Below are positions 11,645 through 24,599 of a stretch of 64,000 nucleotides of DNA, piece after piece. The DNA comes from Symsagittifera roscoffensis (Eukaryota > Xenacoelomorpha > Acoela > Convolutidae): assembly GCF_963678635.1 (NCBI RefSeq), contig NC_087066.1:23343996-23407995 (forward strand), read 5' to 3'. The position numbers and the translations under genes are program-made. The notes beneath the pieces were generated by a model that was not told the DNA's origin, searched no databases, and was given only the letters and a program-made list of their open reading frames with translations. Numbering within the stretch: position 1 is the first letter of the stretch; the number at the start of each line of letters is the position of its first letter.

Positions 11645-13081
11645 AAACTTAAGAAACTTTATTACATTTTCAATCTTGCTGAGTTTTTGTGTTGTTCCAA
11701 AATTTTTATTAGAAAAATAATCAACTAAAGTGTACAAATTCTTATTGGATAACTAACCTCAACGATGAATTAAAATTTGTTTTGTTCTTTTCAATCAATA
11801 AAAAGGAAATAAAAACAAAAGAAAAAATTAATAGGAGAAAAAATCAAAATCACTTTAAAAAGTCGGCATAAAAGTCTAAAAGTGTAATTTTTGATAAATT
11901 TCTCGTCAAATCCAACCTAATTATATCAATTTTCTTTAATGCTAATTTCCAAAAATCATAGAAGATAATTTGAATACTTTTCCTAAGATTTTATCTAATG
12001 CTGTTAAAACAAAAAACATAAAACTGTTTTTGTCATGTTTTTTCATAATAGTTTTCAAAATATAACTGTTAACACAGAAAAAGATAAAGAGAGAGAAAGA
12101 GAGAGAGAACTGACGATCCATAAGCCCCATTAATATACCTTTTGGGATATAGCTTTTTCAAAAGAAAGCTATTTATGGATGGGTCCAGCAATTCTGCCGG
12201 TTAATAAACCATAGTTACTTTTGGCTCTTTACACTCTCTATTTTTTTTCTCTCTCTCTAATATGTCTACAGCCTGGTGGGGTGAGCCAGGAATCTTAGGA
12301 GTAGACTTTAGAGAGTGTATGAGCCAGTATAAAGCATTATATATAATAAAATCACATGTCTATAACAGATTTCACGTTTAATAATTCTCATTTTCAGGTT
12401 AAAATGGTTAAAAAATTCAAAATATGTTTTTTTCTCGATTTTTCAACATGGATTACAACCTTGTCCAATAAATCACGACAAATTGATTGGACCAGGTTTC
12501 ATTGGATTTGGAGAGGTTGTTTTTGTAATTTTTGTTTTTTTCACGATAAGAATATGTACTAAAAATGAAACATCTCAAATTTTTGACCCAACATTACAGT
12601 GGGGCAAGCGTTTCAGAGGTTCCTAATGAATAGCAATGCCGGGTAGTTATTTCCTAGTGCACCAAACGGCCCTGCATCAATCTTTTGATGAACTATATGT
12701 GAAATTTGTCATAGAATTCTAATTTTTTTGAGAAATGAACAAAATTCTCAACTACCCTTTATCTTTTTTGTCAGCTATGTTTGACTTGACTTGATTGGTG
12801 GGTCTTCCTTGCTTGACTTGATTGGTGGGTTACCCTTTTGGTTGAAACAAAAAACTTGGCAAAAAAACTCAAATACATTTTCAATATTTAGTCAAGTTGA
12901 CTAAACAGGGAAGTTGATAATAGCAGTGGTGTTAACATTCCCACACTTTAGGTAAACGAAATAATATTCCCGGATTGATCACTTCATGGAATTGTCAGCT
13001 ACTCTAACCACAAGTATTTATACTGTTTAATACAGTTGAGTCATTTACCCAAAATCGAATTGACAGTCATTTCATAAACCA
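11645..13081. other. Non-coding join between segment C and second segment A
   Basis: The first ~250 bases finish segment C (AATAAA-like AT-rich sequence near 11,798). From 11,893 it repeats 1-1189, including the GA microsatellite and the paired ATTGG boxes. No gene seen. Confidence 0.65.
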
Positions 13082-13087
13082 TATAAA
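13082..13087 (+). promoter_or_regulatory. TATA box upstream of polB copy 2
   Basis: Exact counterpart of the TATAAA at 1190, same distance to the polB ATG. Confidence 0.45.
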
Positions 13088-13291
13088 GCCCCAAAACTAC
13101 AACCACTTCAAAGCCACTGTTGATTTTCTGCTTCACCCACGTAATTGAGTTTAATACGGTCTTATTCCAAATTTTGTTTTTGAAAAACTTTTCACTTCTC
13201 GCTTTTGCTTTGTCAAAATTAGCTTTGGTAAAACTTGAAAAATTTCTTAAAAAGAATTCTTCTTTCCTGAACTCTCAATCTCGAACCAACA

Positions 13292-14990
13292 ATGCCTAAC
13301 TCAAGTGGAAAACAGACACCAGTCATTTGTTCGACCTGCTCGAAAGTCTTTAGTTCACCAAGGAACTTGAGACGACATGAACAAAATATCCATGAGATCT
13401 TCGCAGCCCCACAGCCACCAACTAAATGTGACGAATGTCGAGAATCCTTCAGCTCGCTGGCGGAAGCTAGGGAGCATGTCGAGCTAGCTCACAACGTGTC
13501 AACTGATAGTCTTTGTATCTACTGTCATAGAACCTTCCGCTCGGTTGAGAATTTCCGGCAACATATGTCGAAAAACCACCAACTACCCATTTGGACTCCC
13601 GGAAATGAGGTAGGAAGATCAACTGCTCCAACTGAATCTGCGTTTAGGGGAAAGTTAAGACGATACGAGTTGAGAGTTAGGGAGGATGAATTGGATCTGA
13701 TGAATGCAATCATGCGAAACAAAGAGTAAATTGATGCATTGATAGACGAAAGAGTGCAGGATTGACCCTGTAAATTTCAACTGCATGTAGACGTGAGTAT
13801 GATAAAGTTCTCGATTAATACAAACGAAACTGGTGACGGGGAGTTACGCCACGAGAAGACAATGTTATATCTGAATTCTAAGATGATCAATGTCTTCTTC
13901 AATGGAATCGAGAAAGAGACATATTTGGAATTGATTGAGCATATGGTCAATGCCATCAATACGCTCGCTTCTCACGGTAGCGGTTGGATTGTGGAGCGCA
14001 TCGAAAAGCTGGCTGCAAGTTTTGCAGCATTTTCTCCTATCCGTGCTGGCTCATACATTGACCTTCCCAATTCATTGAAACCGTTGAAACAGAGTTTCAC
14101 CAAAATTAAAACGAGAAACGATCAGAAGTGCATTCTATAATGCTTTGTGGCCTACTTTGCAGACTACCCGCTAGCCCCCTCACGTGAAGTTATCGGTACG
14201 GATAAACTAAGTAACGAGCAAATACAGATGTTAGGGGAGATGGGGGTCACGTCGCTACCAAAGGTACCAAAACTGGTTCAAACATTAGATCCAAAGGAAG
14301 GCTACGTTCTGCACTACCTTACATTAAAACTCTACATAGAACTAGGCTTAAGAGTTACCAAATTGATTAAGGTCTTTGAATTTCGTCAAGGTAGATGGAT
14401 AGAGCCCTTTCACGATTTAAACACTCAATTGAGAATGTCAGCGCGCAACAAATTTGAAAAGAAGTTTCACAAGCTCATCGTTAATTCAGCATTCGGAAAA
14501 ACTATGGAATCAAAACTAGGACGCAAAAAACTAGAAATTATTAGAAACGGAAGAGAATTGCTTTCAAAAAACAGTTTTGAGCACGATGAAAAGCTTCTAG
14601 ATAATCGACGAGGAAGTTGCTACTGTTTGTTTTGCTGTAACGAGTATTTTGTGGGACAAACCCATGATAATTGGTGCAAGTATTTTGGATTTGTCAAAAA
14701 GATTCATGTTTTACTTTGATTATCGGCAAATGAAAGCAAACATGAACCTTGAACTGCTAAACAGTGACACAGATTCGTTTATTTATGCGATAAAAACCGA
14801 AGACGTATACGCAGATCTGCAAAAACTGACCGTTAGTTTCGATTTTTCCAACTACCCAAGCAATCACTTCTTATTCAGCAATGTGAATAAGAAGGTTGTA
14901 TTGAAATTTAAGGACGAGGCGGCAGGAAAAATCATTGCAGAATTCATCGCGTTGAAACCAAAGCTCTACTCGTTGAAATATGCAGGTTAG
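13292..14990 (+). pseudogene. Protein-primed DNA polymerase B, internally deleted, copy 2
   Basis: Nearly identical to 1400-3098, with the same three in-frame stops, the same loss of exonuclease motifs and palm motif A, and the same frameshift before motif C. A few substitutions distinguish it: KCIL instead of [11 protein letters not shown] instead of FRCNEYF, and an earlier stop after KKIHVLL in the upstream frame. Shared lesions show the gene was dead before the 11.9-kb duplication, or that the copies were homogenised afterwards. Confidence 0.85.
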
Positions 14991-15708
14991 TAATGAAAAA
15001 ATCAACTCTCCAAGTCCCCTCCATTTCTTTACATTAAGGGTTCCATCCATTGGGGTTTTCGGTATTGTTGGGACCAAATTAATAACTTTTGTTGATCCCT
15101 GTCAGTTTAATTAGACATAACTAGCCCTGAAAGGCTCTGATTCTTCATTTAAAAACTTAAAATGAAGAACAATTCATCATTTAAAATGTTTTAAGCAAAT
15201 ACTCACCGCAAACGCACTTTTGTAAATTTTGATGTAAACAAATTTAAAATTTTGACATGGAATGATTTTTTGATAATGACGCGATTTGGAATTTTTATGA
15301 TTTGGAATGAATTAAGATATTTAAACTTTTTGGAATTGAAAAAATTGGAATGTTATTAGATATTGAGTCTTCAAAATATTCAGATTTGGGAACTGTTTTC
15401 GATATTAACACTAGAACTGGGCTTGCGAATTTTTATGGGCTTACAAAGCTAAAATTTGTTTATGGGCTAGTCTTTGTTCTTCATTTAGATTCAACTAGCA
15501 AGAGGAGTGAAAAAAGGAGTAGTGCAACACTCCCAGCAGCAACTTACACACCAGGTTCAGGGAAACATTACTGAGTGGAAAAACCCTTCGTATATACAAC
15601 TACTCAATAAAATCGAAAGCTCATACCAACAAAACCATAGCGCAGAACCGAATTGCCCTTTCACCCTTCGATAGTAAGCAGTTCTTACTATTCGACGGGA
15701 TAGCTACA

Positions 15709-16024
15709 TTGCCCTTTGGACACAGGTCTACAGAAGAAAATGTGTTCTTCGAGGCCATTGCGGAAGAAAGCGAGTGGGCAAATTCACAGTTGAATTACCC
15801 CGAATTATAGCAACGAAAACAGTGAAAGCTGGCAATCACGGGAATTCCGGGTCCCAGATTGGGGCTTTCTTCAAGAAAACTATACGGAGGAAGAGCTTCT
15901 AGAAGAAAGCGCAGCTAGCAGTTCAAGAGACCCTCCGCCTATCAATAACCCATTCATTCTAACAGAAGCGTCTGTTAGTTCTAGTCAGAAAAAAAGGAGA
16001 AAACTTGATAAAATTGATCAATAA
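15709..16024 (+). pseudogene. Acidic ORF, frameshifted (B1 of unit 2)
   Basis: Copy of 3817-4132 with the same two-base loss in the AGTTGAATTACC context. Confidence 0.52.
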
Positions 16025-16528
16025 AATCTTTTCATTTAAAAATGTCGGCTAAATTGCCTTGTCACATGGAATTACGGCTGTACATTTGTAATTATAAAAC
16101 ATTCAACAAACATTGTTTTAAGTTAAATAGACCGGCGCAAAAGAGACTGGTAATTGCATATTACCCTTGAAGCAGGAGCGAACGATTGCGTATTTAGTTT
16201 CCCAAAGTAAGCTAATAGTAAGGCTAAAAGAATCAAAATGGTATAAGTCGAAAATAAGGGAGACTTGGAAATTAGTTTGAAAATAAAATAAGAAAGAGAA
16301 ACGAACATTAATAACCAAAAATTTTTTAAAAGAAATATGAATGGTACTTTATGTAAATTCATATTTATATGAACGAAAAGGATTAGCTTTTAGATAAAAA
16401 TAAGCGAGAAAACCGCAGCCGGATATACCCATACTTATTTAGTGGTGGGAAAGTTTGGAAGGGATTAAATTTAACCACCGCGCGAAAATAAATACCAAAG
16501 TTTTTTGTCTGTCGGTTGTCCTAAGAGA

Positions 16529-16636
16529 GGGGTCTTTTTATTTCGGGCAGAATACTTTGGGGTCTTCAAAAAGATGGGTCCTTTCGGACCCTACTTTTGG
16601 TAGGACCCCAAAGATCCCTACCGTCGAAAAGACCCC
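16529..16636. other. Nested GC-rich hairpin (unit 2 B1)
   Basis: Same three complementary stems as at 4637-4744. Confidence 0.78.
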
Positions 16637-16691
16637 CCCCCCCTAAGGACACACGGTGGTTACAAAACTACTAAGGAAGCATGAAACAAAT

Positions 16692-17222
16692 AAGACTGCT
16701 CGTATCAGAGCAAAGCTCTGGATTTTCCGACTGCCTTTTAAGGTTTCTGGAGCGGTAATAACTTTAAAAAAATTCAATGTAATAAAACAAGATGATTTTT
16801 TTTTCTTCTGGAGTTTGAAGTTTTTCTCTAAAAATCATCCGCCCCACATGCCTTATAAAGTACATATGAATAGATTCCACTGCAAGTAACAAATCAATTA
16901 TAGCATATAAGATCCCTTCAACCAATTTAGAAAGATTTCTAAGACGGATTAAAACTACGCTTACGCGTGAAAAGCGCGAAATGTATCGCGCCTTAATTGT
17001 CCCAAATTGGCCAAATTGGCAATTTTATACCCTCATAGTTTTACAAAAAGTTATTGCAGGTGAAGTATCTTCTTAAATTCAAGCTCTGGCAAACAATACT
17101 TTTCGATTGATTTTTAAAAGTTCCGTCAAAAAAGGCTAGTTAAAAAGTCGAAAATTGTTTGAAAAAAACAACCTATCCCGAGCCCAAACATTCCGTTATT
17201 TTTGCATCGAAAGTCGGAACAA
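16692..17222 (-). mobile_element. Helentron/DINE-like element (unit 2 B1)
   Basis: Copy of the element at 4800-5331, same termini and hairpin. Confidence 0.58.
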
Positions 17223-18642
17223 TTAGTGTGAAAAGATCTAGCTGACATTTAAGCAAAACTCTCATCAAGCAAAATTAACAGTGTCGTCTTTTTGATATTA
17301 TCAAGTTTCTTCTAGAGTTCATATAAGCTTACTTCTCATAAGAAAAGCTGCAAAAGTATTCAAAAGGTGCCTTTAAATAAGTTAAAATCAGCTTGTTCCT
17401 ATAAGTGGTTCTTGCACGTACAGAAGTTAGCAAATGCAAATGTACATCACTCTAGGTTTCGCTCCATCAACAAAACAAAAGTGATGTCATTTTTGCAAAC
17501 ATGAATTCTTTGCCTGAAGACTAACAACTTTTCGACTGTTTTCTCATTTTTTAATGTTGATCGTTTCAAATGTTTTGTCAAGTTTCGGTTTTTCTAAAAT
17601 TAGATTCAGGAATTTGAAGTTTTTTTAATAAAAATCATCCGCCCCACATGCCTTATAAAGTACATAAGAATAGATTTCACTGCTAGTAACAAATCAATTA
17701 TAGCACATAAGCATCCTTCAACCAATTTAGAAAGATTTCGAAGATGGATTAAACCTACGCATACGCGTGAAAAGCGCGAAATGTATCGCACCTTAATTGT
17801 CCCAAAGGCTGTAGGTTGTATTAAAGGTTGTATTGGAATTTAAGGACGAGGCGGCGGGAAAAAATCATTGCAGAATTCATCGCGTTGAAACCAAAGCTCT
17901 ACTCGTTGAAATATGCAGGTTAGTATTGAAAAAAATCACTTCTCCAAGTCACCTCTATTTCTTTACATTCAGGGTTCCATCCATTGGGGTTTTGCATCTT
18001 GTTGGGACCAAATTAATAACTTTTGTTGATCCCTGTCAATTTAATTAGACATAACTAGCCCTGAAAGGCTCTGATTCTTCATTTAAAAACTTAAAATGAA
18101 GAACCATTCATCATTTAAAAGTTTTTAAACAAATACTCACCACAAACGCACTTTTGTAACTTTTGACGTGAACAAAATTAAAATTTTGACATGCAATGAT
18201 TTTTTGATAATGACACGATTTGAAATTTTTATGATTTGGAATGAATTAAGATATTTAAATTTTTTGGAATTGAAACAATTGGAATGTTATTAGATATTGA
18301 GTCTTCAAAATATTCAGATTTGGGAACTGTTTTCGATATTAACATTAGAACTGGGCTTGCGAATTTTTATGGGCTTACAAAACTAAAATTTGTTTATGGG
18401 CTAGTCTTTGTTCTTCATTTAGATTCAACTAGCAAGAGGAGTGAAAAAAGGAGTAGTGCAACACTCCCAGCAGCAACTTACACACCAGGTTCAGGGAAAC
18501 ATTACTGAGTGGAAAAACCCTTTGTATATACAACTACTCAATAAAATCGAAAGCTCATACCAACATAACCATAGCGCAGAACCGAATTGCCCTTTCACCC
18601 TTCGATAGTAAGCAGTTCTTACTATTCGACGGGATAGCTACA

Positions 18643-18960
18643 TTGCCCTTTGGACACAGGTCTACAGAAGAAAATGTGTTCTTCGAGGCCATTGCGGAAG
18701 AAAGCGAGTGGGAAAATTCACAGTTGACAATTACCCCGAATTATAGCAACGAAAACAGTGAAAGCTGGCAATCACGGGAATTCCGGGTCCTAGATTGGGG
18801 CTTTCTTCAAGAAAACTATACGGAGGAAGAGCTTCTAGAAGAAAGCGCAGCTAGCAGTTCAAGAGACCCTCCGCCTATCAATAACCCATTCATTCTAACA
18901 GAAGCGTCTGTTAGTTCTAGTCAGAAAAAAAGGAGAAAACTTGATAAAATTGATCAATAA
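18643..18960 (+). CDS. Acidic ORF with basic tail (unit 2 B2)
   Basis: Copy of 6752-7069; the frame is open, with EELLEESAA in place of EELQEESAA and a KLDKIDQ end. It again opens at TTG without an ATG and stops inside AATAAA. Confidence 0.5.
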   Translation: MPFGHRSTEENVFFEAIAEESEWENSQLTITPNYSNENSESWQSREFRVLDWGFLQENYTEEELLEESAASSSRDPPPINNPFILTEASVSSSQKKRRKLDKIDQ

Positions 18961-19464
18961 AATCTTTTCATTTAAAAATGTCGGCTAAATTGCCTTGTCA
19001 CATGGAATTACGGCTGTACATTTGTAATTATAAAACATTCAACAAACATTGTTTTAAGTTAAATAGACCGGCGCAAAAGAGACTGGTAATTGCATATTAC
19101 CCTTGAAGCAGGAGCGAAGGATTGCGTATTTAGTTTCCCAAAGTAAGCTAATAGTAAGGCTAAAAGAATCAAAATGGTATAAGTCGAAAATAAGGGAGAC
19201 TTGGAAATTAGTTTGAAAATAAAATAAGAAAGAGAAACGAACATTAATAACCAAAAATTTTTAAAAAGAAATATGAATGGTACTTTATGTAAACTCATAT
19301 TTATATGAACGAAAAGGATTAGCTTTTAGATAAAAATAAGCGAGAAAACCGCAGCCGGATATACCCATACTTATTTAGTGGTGGGAAAGTTTGGAAGGGA
19401 TTAAATTTAACCACCGCGCGAAAATAAATACCAAAGTTTTTTGTCTGTCGGTTGTCCTAAGAGA

Positions 19465-19572
19465 GGGGTCTTTTTATTTCGGGCAGAATACTTTGGGGTC
19501 TTCAAAAAGATGGGTCCTTTCGGACCCTACTTTTGGTAGGACCCCAAAGATCCCTACCGTCGAAAAGACCCC
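19465..19572. other. Nested GC-rich hairpin (unit 2 B2)
   Basis: Same three complementary stems as at 4637-4744. Confidence 0.78.
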
Positions 19573-19627
19573 CCCCCCCTAAGGACACACGGCGGTTACA
19601 AAACTACTAAGGAAGCATGAAACAAAT

Positions 19628-20145
19628 AAGACTGCTCGTATCAGAGCAAAGCTCTGGATTTTCCGACTGCCTTTTAAGGTTTCTGGAACGGTAATAACTT
19701 TAAAAAAATTCAATGTAATAAAACAAGATGATTTTTTTTCTTCTGGAGTTTGAAGTTTGTCTCTAAAAATCATCCGCCCCACATGCCTTATAAAGTACAT
19801 ATGAATAGATTTCACTGCAAGTAACAAATCAATTATCGCATATAAGATCCCTTCAACCAATTTAGAAAGATTTCTAAGACGGATTAAAACTACGCTTACG
19901 CGTGAAAAGCGCGAAACATATCGCGCCCCAATTGTCCCAAATTGACACATTTAGCAGTTTTATACCTTCATAACTCTACAAAAAAATATCGCAGGTGAAG
20001 TAACTTCTTAAATTTAAGCTCTGGCAAACAATACTTTTCGATTGATTTTTAAAAGTTCCGTCAAAAAGTCGAAAATTGTTTGAAGAAAAAACAACCCATC
20101 CCGAGCCCAAACATTCCGTTATTTTTGCATCGAAAGTCGGAACAA
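19628..20145 (-). mobile_element. Helentron/DINE-like element (unit 2 B2)
   Basis: Copy of the element at 7740-8259, same termini and hairpin. Confidence 0.58.
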
Positions 20146-21331
20146 TTAGTGTGAAAAGATCTAGCTGACATTTAAGCAAAACTCTCATCAAGCAAAATTA
20201 ACAGTGTCGTCTTTTTGATATTATCAAGTTTCTTCTAGAGTTCATATAAGCTTACTTCTCATAAGAAAAGCTGCAAAAGTTTTCAAAAGGTGCCTTTAAA
20301 TAAGTTAAAATCAGCTTGTTCCTATAAGTGGTTCTTGCACGTACAGAAGTTAGCAAATGCAAATGTACATCACTCTAGGTTTCGCTCCATCAACAAAACA
20401 AAAGTGATGTCATTTTTGCGAACATGAATTCTTTGCCTGAAGACTAACAACTTTTCGACTGTTTTCTCATTTTTTAATGTTGATCGTTTCAAATGTTTTG
20501 TCAAGTTTCGGTTTTTCTAAAATTAGGTTCAGGAATTTGAAGTTTTTTTAATAAAAATCATCCGCCCCACATGCCTTATAAAGTACATAAGAATAGATTT
20601 CACTGCTAGTAACAAATCAATTATAGCACATAAGCATCCTTCAACCAATTTAGAAAGATTTCGAAGATGGATTAAACCTACGCATACGCGTGAAAAGCGC
20701 GAAATGTATCGCACCTTAATTGTCCCAAAGGCTGTAGGTTGTATTAAAGGTTGTATTGGAATTTAAGGACGAGGCGGCGGGAAAAAATCATTGCAGAATT
20801 CATCGCGTTGAAACCAAAGCTCTACTCGTTGAAATATGCAGGTTAGTATTGAAAAAAAATCACTTCTCCAAGTCCCCTCCATTTCTTTACATTCAGGGTT
20901 CCATCCATTGGGGTTTTGCATCTTGTTGGGACCAAATTAATAACTTTTGTTGATCCCTGTCAATTTAATTAGACATAACTAGCCCTGAAAGGCTCTGATT
21001 CTTCATTTAAAAACTTAAAATGAAGAACCATTCATCATTTAAAAGTTTTAAAACAAATACTCACCACAAACGCACTTTTGTAACTTTTGACGTGAACAAA
21101 ATTAAAATTTTGTCATGGAATGATTTTTTGATAATGACACGATTTGAAATTTTTATGATTTGGAATGAATTAAGATATTTAAATTTTTTGGAATTGAAAC
21201 AATTGGAATGTTATTAGATATTGAGTCTTCAAAATATTCAGATTTGGGAACCGTTTTCGATATTAACACTAGAACTGGGCTTGCAAGTTTTTATGGGCTT
21301 ACAAAGCTAAAATATGATTATGGGCTAATCT

Positions 21332-21787
21332 TTGAGTGGAAAAACCCTTCGTATATACAACTACTCAATAAAATCGAAAGCTCATACCAACTTAACTATA
21401 GCGCAGAACCGAATTGCCCTTTCACCCTTCGATAGTAAGCAGTTCTTACTATTCGACGGGATAGCTACATTGCCCTTTGGACACAGGTCTACAGAAGAAA
21501 ATGTGTTCTTCGAGGCCATTGCGGAAGAAAGCGAGTGGGCAAATTCACAGTTGACAATTACCCCGAATTATAGCAACGAAAACAGTGAAAGCTGGCAATC
21601 ACGGGAATTCCGGGTCCTAGATTGGGGCTTTCTTCAAGAAAACTATACGGAGGAAGAGCTTCAAGAAGAAAGCGCAGCTAGCAGTTCAAGAGACCCTCCG
21701 CCTATCAATAACCCATTCATTCTAACAGAAGCGTCTGTTAGTTCTAGTCAGAAAAAAAGGAGAAAACTTGATAAAATTGATCAATAA
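21332..21787 (+). CDS. Acidic ORF with basic tail (unit 2 B3)
   Basis: Copy of 9446-9901, 151 codons, differing by a few residues (NYSIKSKAH for NYSTKSKAH; STEENV for STEKNV). Frame and basic tail intact. Confidence 0.5.
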   Translation: MSGKTLRIYNYSIKSKAHTNLTIAQNRIALSPFDSKQFLLFDGIATLPFGHRSTEENVFFEAIAEESEWANSQLTITPNYSNENSESWQSREFRVLDWGFLQENYTEEELQEESAASSSRDPPPINNPFILTEASVSSSQKKRRKLDKIDQ

Positions 21788-22291
21788 AATCTTTTCACTT
21801 AAAAATGTCGGCTAAATTGCCTTGTCACTTGGAATTACGGCTGTACATTTGTAATTATAAAACATTCAACAAAAATTGTTTTAAGTTAAATAGACCGGCG
21901 CAAAAGAGACTGGTAATTGCAACTTACCCTTGAAGCAGGAGCGAAGGATTGCGTATTTAGTTTCCCAAAGTAAGCTAATAGTAAGGCTAAAAGAATCAAA
22001 ATGGTATAAGTCGAAAGTAAGGGAGACTTGGAAATTAGTTTGAAAATAAAATAAGAAAGAGAAACGAACATTAATAACCAAAAATTTTTAAAAAGAAATA
22101 TGAATGGTACTTTATGTAAACTCATATTTATATGAACGAAAAGGATTAGCTTTTAGATAAAAATAAGCGAGAAAACCGCAGCCGGATATACCCATACTTA
22201 TTTAGTGGTGGGAAAGTTTGGAAGGGATTAAATTTAACCACCGCGCGAAAATAAATACCAAAGTTTTTTGTCTGTCGGTTGTCCTAAGAGA

Positions 22292-22399
22292 GGGGTCTTT
22301 TTATTTCGGGCAGAATACTTTGGGGTCTTCAAAAAGATGGGTCCTTTCGGACCCTACTTTTGGTAGGACCCCAAAGATCCCTACCGTCGAAAAGACCCC
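22292..22399. other. Nested GC-rich hairpin (unit 2 B3)
   Basis: Fifth copy; all three stems conserved although the flanking C-run is shorter. Confidence 0.78.
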
Positions 22400-22452
22400 C
22401 CCCCTAAGGACACACGGCGGATTACAATACTACTAAGGAAGCATGAAACAAA

Positions 22453-22966
22453 CAAGACTGCTCGTATCAGAGCAAAGCTCTAGATTTTCCGACTGCCTTT
22501 TAAGGTTTCTGGAGCGGTAATAACTTTAAAAAAATTCAATGTAATAAAACAAAATGATTTTTTTTCTTCTGGAGTTTGAAGTTTTTCTCTAAAAATCATC
22601 CGCCCCACATGCCTTATAAAGTACATATGAATAGATTCCACTGCAAGTAACAAATCAATTATAGCATATAAGATCCCTTCAACCAATTTAGAAAGATTTC
22701 TAAGACGGATTAAAACTACGCTTACGCGTGAAAAGCGCGAAATGTATCGCGCCTTAATTGTCCCAAATTGGCCAAATTGGCAATTTTATACCCTCATAGT
22801 TTTACAAAAAGTTATTGCAGGTGAAGTATCTTCTTAAATTCAAGCTCTGGCAAACAATACTTTTCGATTGATTTTCAAAAATTCCGTCAAAAAGGCTAGT
22901 TAAAAAGTCGAAATATGTTTGAAGAAAAAAATCACCCCTAGCACAAATATTCCGTTACTTTCGTTA
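22453..22966 (-). mobile_element. Truncated Helentron/DINE-like element at array edge
   Basis: Starts like the others (CAAGACTGCTCGTATCAGAG) but lacks the TCGAAAGTCGGAACA end. The 3' hairpin arm has changed (CAGAGC/GCTCTA). Confidence 0.55.
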
Positions 22967-24599
22967 AAACTAAACGTTAGTAATTCAGGGTTGTAGCTGT
23001 AATTGTAGCAGACAGCAAAATACTTCAAAAAAGTTCTGACGCCATGCATTAAGTCAGAACAAAGATTTTTCTCTAAAAGTTTTTGCTTATTTTTTCCTTG
23101 CCTTCATAGAGTGACGTAAAGCGTTCTCTGGGCCCTTGATGGTTTTTATGTGAAGCAAGTTCTTAACGATAAAAGAATGGCCCTGAAAAAGACTATCTCG
23201 GACAGTTGGTATCAGATTTGCTGCGGTTTTTCGATTTCAACAAAGTACAGAGTAAGCAAAACACTTTCTAAAAGTTCTTGAGTTTTTACATTTAATTTAG
23301 TCCTAGGATCTACTTAACAATTGCCCATCCCTCCCTTTCAAGAAAAGGGAGCAAATGTTGACTAGATTAAGTTGTCCATTTTTTGGCCAATCAGATTTCA
23401 GCAAAATTCGAATTTTAATGCAACGCTCTAAGGTTAATTTACAGCTTTTCTTTATAGGGATGGCAATCCTTTAGTACATACCAAGAGGAGGGCAATTTTT
23501 AAGTAGATCCTAGACCTAATCCGAGCGCTTGTGTTTCGGTCTGGTACGCCAGATTAACAGGTTCAAACCCCGGTCGGAGACTTTTCGCAACTTGCGTTTG
23601 TTCAGAGAAGAAAAGATTCATTTTTCTGTTCTTAGAAAAGCCTCTCGTCTAGTGTATCTGGCGCACACTTCCAATTTGTATCGTTAGGTTCGAATCTCTA
23701 TCAGAAAGAAAAAAAAACATCTCAGTTTTGTAACTGCCAATTATTATAAAACCCTTTTTAATTGAAAAACAAAACACATTTTTTTGATCTACGAAACATA
23801 AATAAATGCAATTATAAATACGGTCACTTCTTTGATTGATTGATTTTAATGAATATAAGCTTAGATTTGCTCAATATAATTGTATAAAAGTTGACGTTTT
23901 TTCCTCATCTGTCCGTTTCATCGTTTGAATGGTTTTATATCATTACACAATCACTCTCTCCTCTTCTCTTATAGTCATTAAATTGTGTGTAAGCAACCAA
24001 CTGGCTTTGAACTGGAAACGCAGTTGATCAACTCCTTTAGGAGCCACCAGGTGCAGTCGAAAAGAAAAATGGTCGAAAAAAGCACTAACGCCGGAGCCAC
24101 CAGGTGCAGTCGAAAAATTGGAAAAAAATGGATCCATTATAAAATACTTTATTTATCAAACCGATTTGTTTGGAAGGTCTGTAAAATTAAACATGTTGAA
24201 ACAAAATATCAGACTGTTTCGCGTCCCCCTAATAGTTTGAGCAGAATTGTCATCTATACATATTTTAGTTATCATATGTTGAAACAAAATATCAGGCTGT
24301 TTCGCGTCCCCCTAATAGTTTGAGCAAAATTGTCATCTATACATATTTTAGTTATCATAGTTTAGATCATTCTATAGTCCGTTCGTGTCAGTGGCGTTGG
24401 TGGCCAGTGATTGATACCTGCCAGCGGCGTGGTCTAAATCCAGTGGTGCTAAAAGAGTTGACCGTCTTAGTTCATATTGTCTTGAGTTGATTTACATTCA
24501 AAATTTACTGTACTGGAGAATCGTTTCCAACAAGACGCAGCCAGCAGCGAACGGCGTTGGGGGAGGGAAAAACCCGTTGGTGATTAAGGCCTTGTAGCA
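22967..24599. other. Repeat-rich non-coding region
   Basis: No convincing gene. Features seen: two tRNA-like box B motifs (GGTTCAAACCCC near 23,560 and GGTTCGAATCTC near 23,690); a tandem GGAGCCACCAGGTGCAGTCG motif near 24,040-24,115; and a tandem repeat of about 83 bases (TGTTGAAACAAAATATCAG...GTTATCATA) at about 24,195-24,360. Confidence 0.55.

Larger units (their letters stand above)
14893..17824. repeat. 2.93-kb sub-repeat B1 (unit 2)
   Basis: Counterpart of 3001-5933 at offset 11,892, later 11,891 after one base is lost from an A-run near 17,168. Confidence 0.88.
17825..20747. repeat. 2.93-kb sub-repeat B2 (unit 2)
   Basis: Counterpart of 5934-8861. It carries small differences, such as a Leu codon for Gln in the acidic ORF (EELLEESAA), that match B1. 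This suggests exchange between sub-repeats. Confidence 0.88.
1..22966. repeat. Tandem array of Polinton-derived units
   Basis: Position 1 matches position 11,893, and the match continues with a constant offset of 11,892 (later 11,891 then 11,886) to 22,145, with only scattered substitutions and short indels. Each unit reads: segment A (broken polB), then sub-repeats of about 2.93 kb. The first unit ends with segment C (10,261-11,892), which is absent from the second unit as far as the window shows. There the sub-repeat instead continues to about 22,966 and then runs into unrelated sequence. Near-identity means the duplication is recent, gene-converted or an assembly duplication. The window starts inside the array, so more copies may lie to the left. 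Confidence 0.93.
20748..22966. repeat. 2.93-kb sub-repeat B3 (unit 2), truncated at the array edge
   Basis: Counterpart of 8862-10,260 but continues past the point where unit 1 switches to segment C. It includes a further hairpin and most of a Helentron-like copy. Similarity stops at about 22,966 inside the last element (TTACTTTCGTTAAAAC), so this is the right edge of the array. Confidence 0.85.

Noticed and set aside
23535-23705. tRNA genes suggested by GGTTCAAACCCC and GGTTCGAATCTC box B motifs
   Set aside because: Acceptor and anticodon stems cannot be formed convincingly and the spacing is short. At best tRNA-derived SINE remnants.
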